NCBI GenBank assembly: GCA_030633145.1 | Contig: DAOVTM010000309.1 | Location: forward strand, 1 to 5,176 | DNA from: Desulfobulbaceae bacterium | Lineage (GTDB): Bacteria > Desulfobacterota > Desulfobulbia > Desulfobulbales > Desulfobulbaceae | Reading direction: 5' to 3' | DNA length: 5,176 nucleotides | Shown: positions 1 through 5,176 of the stretch, piece by piece | Layout of the letters: every line of letters starts with the position of its first letter | Position numbering within the stretch: position 1 is the first letter of the stretch | Position numbers and translations under genes: made by a program | The notes under the pieces: model-generated | Seen by the model: the letters and a program-made list of their open reading frames with translations, nothing else | The model's database searches: none | What the model was told of the DNA's origin: nothing

Positions 1-3000
1 AGTTTCGATCCGCAGAGACCCTTCCCTGCAGGGTGACCAGGATCAGCTCTCCCTGGGTAACCTTATCCATGCTTGTTGGCTCTCCACCAAGGGTAAACCA
101 CTGCTTGTTGATTGTGAAATTATTTGCCACCAGGGGCGGTTCTTCCATGGGCCCCCCCTGCACCTCAGTGACAATCCACACCGCTTTATCTGCCTTGTTG
201 AGCAGGGTAGCTGGTTTTTCCAGCTCATCACCCCGCAGTTTAAAGGTAAAGAATCCGCTGTCGTCAATCATGGATTGACCCTGATCCCTGGTATAGACAA
301 GGTTGAGTTTTTGGCTGTTATCCAAGGTCATGGCCGCCTGAATCAGCCAGGCCTGTTCCTGGGTGGAGAGATATTTTTTCTTTGCCACCATCCGGGTGAG
401 TTCTTCCCAGGCCGGAGCAGGATCAGCCAGTTTCGCCCCACTGAGGTGGAGGGTACTGATAAGCCCGGCCAGGTCACGGAGACGGGAACCGTAGCTGTGG
501 TGATCCGCTTGCTCGCTACCCTGCAGGAGGAGTGCGGCAGCAGCACCCTTGCGTCCACGAAGCAGATCTCCCTGCATGGCTAAGGCACCAGAGAGCTGTG
601 CCAGGGCCAGGGGAGAGGTGAAATCTTGTAAATAGTTGTCAAAGAGATAGCGTCCATCCTCGGGTTTCCCCTGTCCGGCCCGCACCAGTACCCAGTGGGC
701 GTAGGCCAGTGAGGGCAGTTGATACAGTTCAGGATCATGGGTCTCTGTGACCTGCTCTGCCAGCCAGTTGAGTCCTTTGAGGTAAAAATAGTCAGGCACT
801 GTATAACCCTTATGGCGAGCCTGGGTGAGAAAATCCATGGCATAAGCAGAGAGCCATGGTTCACTGTCACCGTAATCCGACCACAGGCTGAATGCACCGT
901 AGTTCTTTTGCTTTTGCAGGATACGGTCAACGGCCTCGTCAACCCGGTCTCGTAAGGCCGCATCCATTGGATAGTTGAAGCGCATTGCCAGTTCATTGGC
1001 ATGAACCAGGGGCATGGCTCGGCTGGTCAACTGCTCCAGGCAGCCGTAAGGATAGCGGTCAAGTTCGGCCAGCAGACCGGGCACATCCAGGTTAGGCGCA
1101 GCCGCCGCACTGATTTTGACCTGTACGGTTTCGGGAAACAGCCCCCTGCTCAGTTTTTGATCTACCACCATGGCCGCACCCGGTTCAAGCCTGGAAAAGG
1201 TGCGGGTCAGGGTGGGCAGGTATTTGCCCCGCACATTGAGGTCAAAGTCTCCTGTGTAGGTATAGTTGTCCGGGCCGGTGAGGATCAGGGTCAGGCTGCC
1301 GTCACCAATACTGTCCGCCTTGAGGGGCAGGTTGATGTTGGCTCGTTTTCCCTGAGCCAGGGTGATTGTTTGAGGTTTATCTTGCACTATAGACAGGACT
1401 CCCCGGGCCTCAATCTCAAGCCGGTATTCACCCTCTGGCCCGCTCACATTGTCCAGCAGTACCTGGATAAAGGTTTTGTCATTCCTGGCAAGGTACCTGG
1501 GCAGGGAAGGGGAGACCACCACCGGATCACTGACCCGCATCTGCTGCTCCGCAGAACCCAGCTTTTCTTTTGTCCAGGCTACAGCCATCAAGCGCAGCCT
1601 GCCGTTAAAGTCAGGCAGGTCAAGCTCGATTCTGGCTATGTTGTCCTCGTCTGTGGAGACTACCCCGGAAAAGAGCGATACAATTTTGATATTGGATTTT
1701 GGAGCCCCGCGCAGGGGTTCTCCATCACCGGCACCAGTACGCAGAATAAGAGGTTTTGCGTTGGGCGGGGTGATAAGCTGGCCGTACAGATCACGCATGG
1801 CCGTACCCAGTCGTTGTTTTTTGAAAAACCAGTCCAGGGGATCTGGAGATTGAAAGTCGGATAGCTGTAACACTGCATCGTCCACCGCAGCCAGGGTCAG
1901 GTTGACTGGCTGGCCCGGTTGTGCATCCGTAATGAGTACCGGCACAGTGATGGTCTGGCGGGGCAGAACCTGTTCCGGGCTGTCAATGGTTACCCCGAGC
2001 CGCTGCTCAACCGGGTCAATATCCAGCCAGATCAGTCCGATGGCCCGGCCCGCACCCTTGGTGCTGTCCTGGCCGGGTCGATAGACCGTTACCATGGCAT
2101 AAGCCCCGGCTCCCCAGTTGTCTGCTACCGGGATTTCCAGGGTGTGGGTGTTGCCTTGCCCGGATGCGTTCAGATGAAAGTTCTTGATACTGTGAATATC
2201 CCGTCCTGCCAATACCAGGCTGGCCTCACCCGGATAGGGAGACTCCAGGGTCAGGCGAGCCGTATCTCCGACCCGGTACTGTTTACGATCCAGGGTGATC
2301 TTGACCCCGTCCGGGGTATTGCTCTCACCTATCAACTGGTTACCTGCCAGGAACCGGTAACTGGTCAGCAAGGTGTTTTTTTCATTTTTCCCATTTTTTC
2401 CACTATCCGAGTAGAGGTTCAGCCGGTATCGTCCCTGTCCAACATGGAGGGCAAGCTTTGCAGCCTGGAGCGTGCTGTCTATACTGCCTCGTTTCTCCTC
2501 ATGCTTCCTGATAATGCGTTCATAGCCCCAGCGATCATTTTCTCGGAACCACTGGTAATCGACCTCCTCCCGGATCAGTCGATAGCTGATTTTGCTCTGT
2601 ACAGGCAGCCCATGGCTGTCAAGGGCTGCAATCTGAAAACCTGCCTCACTGTCAGCCTGTACCTGATTGTCCGAAAAGAGCGGCTTTACTCCAAGATACT
2701 GGTCAAGATGCCGCACCGGATGTTCCGAGGTTGCGGTTACCACCCGACCGTCAATATCCATCACCGATACCAGTAAACGAGCCTTGAGGGGCTGGTTGGT
2801 GGCGGGTTTTTCCGGCAGCATTACTACCAGTTGACCATACACTTTGGAGTCGGTGCGGATCGGCTCCGGTTCCAGTGCTGTGACTGAATTAAGCGTACCT
2901 TTGTTTCCAAAGAAATTTCCAAAGCAATAATCCTTGAAATCGGTAAAGGGATGCGGGTCATAGAGGAACTGTAACTCACCGCTCACCGACAGATCAGCAG

Positions 3001-4966
3001 CCGGAGAACCGTAGAGATAATCAGCCTGCACCCCGACAAACGCCTCGCTGCCGACCCGCAACGCATCCTTTCCTGTCAAATGCACCTCAATACGGGGCGG
3101 TTTAAATGCCCTGACCTGGAACCTGGCCTGTCCCACTGGTTTCTCTTCCACGTCAACATAGAGCAGGGCGGTCCAGTCACCGGTACGAGCCCCTGCCGAG
3201 AGGGTAACTCTGGTCGTGTAGCCACCAGTATTATCTGCTTTCAGGGTACGTTCCAGCACAGTTTTTCCGTAAGGGTTTTGTAAACGCAGGGTCAGGGGCG
3301 GGGCATCAATGGCCTTGCCCAGATGATCCCGCACCAGAGCGGTCAGGTGAACAGGTTCGCCTGGCCGGTACATGCCCCGATCCGTATAGACAAAACCGTC
3401 AATGGGCCCAGGAGCAGACCGACCTCCTACACCCCTGTCACTGAGATCAAAGGGAGCCTTGTTAAGGGATAAAAAGGTGAAGCCATATTCAGCGTGAACG
3501 GCTGAGAGCTGAACAGCCCTGCGACCGCCTTTACCCAGCAGCAGGCCAGGGGCAAAACGAACCACTCCGTTGACATCACTGGCTGTAGTTGCCAGCACCT
3601 GATTGTTGCGAGCCACCAGGGAGATATTGATTCCCTCCAGGGGGAGTCCGCTTGCCAGGCTGCGTGCTGCAACGGTCATGCCGTTTCCTCCCTGGTAACT
3701 GGTCAGGCCGATGTCCGTGACCACCAGCCACTGTGAGGCGTGATCTTCCCAGCGGCTGGTCTCTTTTTGGGCATCCCGAGCAACCAGGATATAGAGACCA
3801 GGGCTGGCAAGGACATGGTCGGGCAGGGTAAGTCCACTGGTGTGGGTGGTATCTTTGTCCGCCTTGATATCTGCGCTTCCCTGCCAGACCTCTTCGCCGA
3901 ACTGGTTTTGGATGGAGCGGAGTTCATATTCATCCAGGCTGTTGCGAAAATTCTCCTGGACAAATTCACTGAGGATGTTCCGTTCATGGATGCGATAGAG
4001 ACGAAAATCAACCTTTTCAAGGTTGACACTGTACATTCCAACGGTTGGATTGGACGGATTGGCCAGCACATAATCGTTCTGATTAAACCAGAGGGAGGAT
4101 TCCCGGTGACCGGATTTGATGGCCTGGCTGTCGGTTTTTGTCAGGGTTTTGTTTTTGCTTTTGAGTCCTTTACGGATAACGATCCTGTATTGAGTGTTAT
4201 AGGCAGCTCCGCCAACGCAGAGTTCTCGTCCATCAACCGTGAAACGGGATTGCAGGGACGGGGTGACACGGAGGTAATCGTTGATACTGTTCAGGGTAGA
4301 GCTGGAAAAATAATCGTTAAATTTGATGCACAAGACGGCATGGTCGCCACTGGCTCTTGCATAAGACCGCTTCACTTGCAGCATCCGGGTTGCGGCCTCC
4401 TTGTCCTTATAGTCTTGCAGTTTTTGTCTGACAAAGGGGGTATCGTCAATCTCCTTGAGGATTTCATAGGCGGTTGTGATAGCCGGGTACCAATTGTCAT
4501 AATAACTGGTCCGCTTTTCCAAGGCACTGGCGGCCAGAAGGAGTCCGGGAGCCTGCTGTTCAACCTTGTTTGACAGGTGATAGGCTAAATATCCAGCCAG
4601 GCTTGCCTTTTCCCATTTTTCAGCACAGGTGGCGGCTCGTGAGGCTGCAAACCAGAATTCACTGTTGGTTGCAGTGCCGAACAGCGCAGCCTGCCGGTAC
4701 AGGTTCATGGCGGTGTAACATTTTTTTTCACCAAGCATCAGTTCAGCGGCAATTTTCAGGAGGTTGGCCTGATGGGGTTTGTTGACCATTTCCTTGGCCG
4801 GGGCATAGTCGGCCTTATATGCAAATGCTTCTTTTTGCAGCTCTTGCAGGTCGTAGTTGTCTGCTGATACCTGCGTGGGGGAAGCGAACAAACAGGCCAG
4901 GATCAGGGAAAAGAATAGCGGTAGGAAGGGGAGTGGGGCTGATTGGGTGATAGTGCTGTTATTCAC
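1..4966 (-). CDS. Bacterial alpha-2-macroglobulin family protein, thioester type (YfhM-like), C-terminus cut by window edge
   Basis: Seen: 1655 codons are open from GTG 4966-4964 to the window edge, with no stop or frame break. An in-frame TAA at 4990-4988 and GGAG seven bases before the GTG fix the start; the next in-frame Met is residue 60, which would lose the signal peptide. Approximate order by residue: signal peptide 1-35; helical region 40-200; MG1-like 205-290; MG3 300-415; MG4-like 415-505; MG2 (A2M_N) 515-612 with YTDRGMYRPGE at 527-537; MG5 617-745; MG6 765-880; bait-region domain 885-1030; A2M domain 1089-1180 with DLPDFNGRLRLMAVAW at 1116-1131; thioester domain 1275-1560 with YPYGCLEQ at 1305-1312; start of MG10 from about 1566. 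Family knowledge: these periplasmic proteins are thought to trap proteases, cleavage of a bait loop exposing a Cys-Gln thioester that bonds the attacker. E. coli YfhM is about 1650 residues, and comparison from memory suggests about 100-115 residues are missing here. Inference: the thioester is active. YfaS-type relatives lack CxEQ, so this is not that subtype. Confidence 0.96.
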   Translation of the reverse strand, partial: MNNSTITQSAPLPFLPLFFSLILACLFASPTQVSADNYDLQELQKEAFAYKADYAPAKEMVNKPHQANLLKIAAELMLGEKKCYTAMNLYRQAALFGTATNSEFWFAASRAATCAEKWEKASLAGYLAYHLSNKVEQQAPGLLLAASALEKRTSYYDNWYPAITTAYEILKEIDDTPFVRQKLQDYKDKEAATRMLQVKRSYARASGDHAVLCIKFNDYFSSSTLNSINDYLRVTPSLQSRFTVDGRELCVGGAAYNTQYRIVIRKGLKSKNKTLTKTDSQAIKSGHRESSLWFNQNDYVLANPSNPTVGMYSVNLEKVDFRLYRIHERNILSEFVQENFRNSLDEYELRSIQNQFGEEVWQGSADIKADKDTTHTSGLTLPDHVLASPGLYILVARDAQKETSRWEDHASQWLVVTDIGLTSYQGGNGMTVAARSLASGLPLEGINISLVARNNQVLATTASDVNGVVRFAPGLLLGKGGRRAVQLSAVHAEYGFTFLSLNKAPFDLSDRGVGGRSAPGPIDGFVYTDRGMYRPGEPVHLTALVRDHLGKAIDAPPLTLRLQNPYGKTVLERTLKADNTGGYTTRVTLSAGARTGDWTALLYVDVEEKPVGQARFQVRAFKPPRIEVHLTGKDALRVGSEAFVGVQADYLYGSPAADLSVSGELQFLYDPHPFTDFKDYCFGNFFGNKGTLNSVTALEPEPIRTDSKVYGQLVVMLPEKPATNQPLKARLLVSVMDIDGRVVTATSEHPVRHLDQYLGVKPLFSDNQVQADSEAGFQIAALDSHGLPVQSKISYRLIREEVDYQWFRENDRWGYERIIRKHEEKRGSIDSTLQAAKLALHVGQGRYRLNLYSDSGKNGKNEKNTLLTSYRFLAGNQLIGESNTPDGVKITLDRKQYRVGDTARLTLESPYPGEASLVLAGRDIHSIKNFHLNASGQGNTHTLEIPVADNWGAGAYAMVTVYRPGQDSTKGAGRAIGLIWLDIDPVEQRLGVTIDSPEQVLPRQTITVPVLITDAQPGQPVNLTLAAVDDAVLQLSDFQSPDPLDWFFKKQRLGTAMRDLYGQLITPPNAKPLILRTGAGDGEPLRGAPKSNIKIVSLFSGVVSTDEDNIARIELDLPDFNGRLRLMAVAWTKEKLGSAEQQMRVSDPVVVSPSLPRYLARNDKTFIQVLLDNVSGPEGEYRLEIEARGVLSIVQDKPQTITLAQGKRANINLPLKADSIGDGSLTLILTGPDNYTYTGDFDLNVRGKYLPTLTRTFSRLEPGAAMVVDQKLSRGLFPETVQVKISAAAAPNLDVPGLLAELDRYPYGCLEQLTSRAMPLVHANELAMRFNYPMDAALRDRVDEAVDRILQKQKNYGAFSLWSDYGDSEPWLSAYAMDFLTQARHKGYTVPDYFYLKGLNWLAEQVTETHDPELYQLPSLAYAHWVLVRAGQGKPEDGRYLFDNYLQDFTSPLALAQLSGALAMQGDLLRGRKGAAAALLLQGSEQADHHSYGSRLRDLAGLISTLHLSGAKLADPAPAWEELTRMVAKKKYLSTQEQAWLIQAAMTLDNSQKLNLVYTRDQGQSMIDDSGFFTFKLRGDELEKPATLLNKADKAVWIVTEVQGGPMEEPPLVANNFTINKQWFTLGGEPTSMDKVTQGELILVTLQGRVSADRN
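1031..1054 (-). other. Thioester motif YPYGCLEQ (residues 1305-1312)
   Basis: The codons give Y1305, P1306, Y1307, G1308, C1309, L1310, E1311 and Q1312. Cys1309 and Gln1312 are the pair that forms the internal beta-cysteinyl-gamma-glutamyl thioester in alpha-2-macroglobulins and complement C3. The Tyr four residues before the Cys is the one reported to shield the thioester in the Salmonella homologue, and it is conserved here. Nearby family signatures GAFSLW and EPWLSAYAMDFL (around residue 1371) support a folded thioester domain. All residues needed for covalent trapping chemistry are present. Confidence 0.93.
2042..2080 (-). other. Probable bait loop (residues 963-975)
   Basis: Within the bait-region domain, residues 963-975 read RPGQDSTKGAGRA and lead into IGLIWLDIDP. 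The position matches the exposed loop between the 'VYRPG' strand and the 'RAxGxxxL' strand, where the bait segment of enterobacterial homologues lies. The loop is short and Gly/Ser/Thr-rich, with one Lys (970) and one Arg (974) inside it. Cleavage here is expected to trigger the conformational change that exposes the thioester. The assignment rests on alignment from memory. Confidence 0.5.
4367..4849 (-). other. Helical, TPR-like N-terminal region of the macroglobulin (about residues 40-200)
   Basis: After the signal peptide the translation is rich in Ala, Leu, Glu, Lys and Tyr, with amphipathic helix-like segments such as NLLKIAAELMLGEKK, TAMNLYRQAALFG and SLAGYLAYHL. The small-large residue spacing looks like helical hairpins of the TPR or Sel1 kind, but I cannot assign a repeat family with certainty. 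Cys83 and Cys114 lie in neighbouring helices and could form a periplasmic disulfide. The region ends before the first beta-rich MG domain (about residue 205). By comparison from memory, E. coli YfhM goes almost directly from its lipobox to MG1, so this is an extra domain relative to that protein. Confidence 0.6.
4862..4966 (-). other. Signal peptide of the macroglobulin (residues 1-35)
   Basis: Residues 11-29 form a hydrophobic stretch containing LPLFFSLILACLF, followed by SPTQVSA and then DNYD. The VSA before D36 is a good signal peptidase I site. Cys25 in ILAC resembles a lipobox, but Leu at -2 is unusual and the cysteine sits inside the hydrophobic core. The n-region (MNNSTITQSA) has no Lys or Arg, which is atypical for Sec signals. 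Export is very likely; whether the mature protein is soluble or a lipoprotein is undecided. E. coli YfhM is a lipoprotein. Confidence 0.8.
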
Positions 4967-4973
4967 GGTGATT

Positions 4974-4977
4974 CTCC
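4974..4977 (-). promoter_or_regulatory. Ribosome binding site of the macroglobulin gene
   Basis: On the minus strand GGAG is followed by AATCACC and then GTG, a 7-base spacing. It is the only Shine-Dalgarno-like sequence well placed for this frame, and it decides in favour of the GTG start: only seven sense codons separate the in-frame TAA (4990-4988) from the GTG, and none is ATG, GTG or TTG. Confidence 0.8.
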
Positions 4978-5052
4978 AGGGTTGGATTTAACGATATATT
5001 TTGGGTAGTGGTGTTGCTGGTGATAATGATGTGGTAGAACGTCCCTTATTTC

Positions 5053-5074
5053 GATATTATCTCTGATGATATTA
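5053..5074 (-). repeat. Short direct repeat TAATATC x2, 15 bp period
   Basis: TAATATC occurs at 5074-5068 and again at 5059-5053 on the minus strand, separated by eight bases (ATCAGAGA). A related ATATATCG lies closer to the gene. A tandem site of this kind could be an operator or just overlapping -10-like sequence in A+T-rich DNA; the repeat is too short to tell. Confidence 0.35.
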
Positions 5075-5094
5075 AAAAGGATTGTTTGTAAAAT

Positions 5095-5176
5095 TTACTG
5101 AAGGTCATGAGCATCTTCGGGTTGCAGTTCCCCTTGGCGTTGAAGTTCGTTGGCAATAAAGGGGGCTCTACGTTTC
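5095..5176 (-). CDS. C-terminal end of an unrecognised upstream gene (partial)
   Basis: The minus strand is open from the window edge for 26 codons and then ends in TAA at 5097-5095. The translation begins KRRAPFIANELQRQG and ends with QPEDAHDLQ. Its charged, Gln/Glu-rich, helix-prone composition looks like the tail of a soluble protein. It lies 128 bases upstream of the macroglobulin in the same orientation, so the two could be co-transcribed. I do not recognise the family. The fragment is short enough that chance openness cannot be excluded, and a plus-strand frame is also open here. Confidence 0.5.
   Translation of the reverse strand, partial: KRRAPFIANELQRQGELQPEDAHDLQ

Larger units (their letters stand above)
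4967..5094 (-). promoter_or_regulatory. Intergenic spacer, likely promoter region of the macroglobulin gene
   Basis: The 128 bases between the upstream stop codon and the GTG start are clearly more A+T-rich than the coding DNA. They hold -10-like hexamers (TAATAT twice, and TATATC nearer the gene), but I find no -35 box at a convincing 16-18 base spacing, so no specific promoter is called. There is no hairpin plus T-run that would end the upstream transcript, so read-through from the upstream gene is possible as well as a promoter of its own. Confidence 0.4.

Noticed and set aside
1001..1864. Plus-strand open frame of 287 codons starting ATG
   Set aside because: It lies antisense to the A2M and thioester domains, which match a known family residue by residue. 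Its translation has no recognisable domain and looks like a codon-bias shadow.
1919..2776. Plus-strand open frame of 285 codons
   Set aside because: Antisense to the bait-region and MG6 domains of the macroglobulin; no family resemblance and no convincing gene context.
3427..4071. Short minus-strand open frames at 3427-3672 and 3703-4071
   Set aside because: They are in other frames of the same strand as the macroglobulin and are overprinted by its continuous family-matching frame.
3740..4573. Plus-strand open frame of 277 codons with protein-like composition
   Set aside because: It is the most protein-like of the antisense frames, but it is fully opposite the MG1-MG3 and helical regions. 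Its hydrophobic, Gly/Val/Ile-rich composition is what reverse-reading Asp, Asn, Thr and Ala codons gives.
1..4966. Recurring words such as ACCCTG and CAGGGT, looking like dispersed repeats
   Set aside because: They come from frequent Leu-Thr and Thr-Leu codon pairs (CTG ACC CTG) in beta-strand-rich domains, not from a repeat family.
4967..5094. Rho-independent terminator for the upstream gene
   Set aside because: The spacer has a short T-run (CCTTTTTAA on the minus strand), but no G+C-rich hairpin precedes it.
5107..5176. Possible plus-strand gene start (ATG at 5107, AAGG just upstream), reading MSIFGLQFPLALKFVG and on to the edge
   Set aside because: The opposite-strand frame ending in TAA at 5095 has a more natural soluble C-terminus composition. 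Both are open to the edge, so this is a preference rather than proof.

Overview
The window is almost entirely one minus-strand gene. It starts at a GTG at 4966-4964 and runs uninterrupted off the left edge, giving at least 1655 codons with no internal stop in my manual translation. The protein is a bacterial alpha-2-macroglobulin (large extracellular alpha-helical protein family) of the thioester-bearing, YfhM-like type. It has an export signal, a helical N-terminal region, a chain of macroglobulin (MG) domains, a bait-region domain, the A2M domain and an intact CLEQ thioester in a YPYGCLEQ context. About 100-115 residues of the C-terminal MG10-type domain are probably missing beyond base 1.

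Layout from right to left, which is the direction of transcription: 5176-5095 holds the last 26 codons of an unrecognised minus-strand gene, ending in TAA. Bases 5094-4967 are an A+T-rich intergenic spacer with a direct repeat (TAATATC twice, 15 bp apart) and a good ribosome binding site. Bases 4966-1 are the macroglobulin gene. There are no RNA genes, mobile elements, CRISPR arrays or convincing terminators. The plus strand carries several open frames of 200-290 codons, but they are antisense shadows of the big gene.

The organism is most likely a Gram-negative (diderm) bacterium. Thioester macroglobulins of this type act in the periplasm, where they are thought to trap foreign proteases that breach the outer membrane, often beside a PBP1C-type peptidoglycan synthase. 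Codon usage is mixed and moderately G+C-leaning, with many CTG, ACC and GCC codons but also AAA, GAA and TTT. That would fit a proteobacterium or a desulfobacterial lineage, but the window alone cannot fix the taxon.

The window does not show a new multi-gene system. The points worth a second look are features of the macroglobulin itself: a helical N-terminal extension with two cysteines, an uncharged signal-peptide n-region with an ambiguous lipobox, a bait loop with few basic residues, and A-rich slippery stretches inside the coding sequence.
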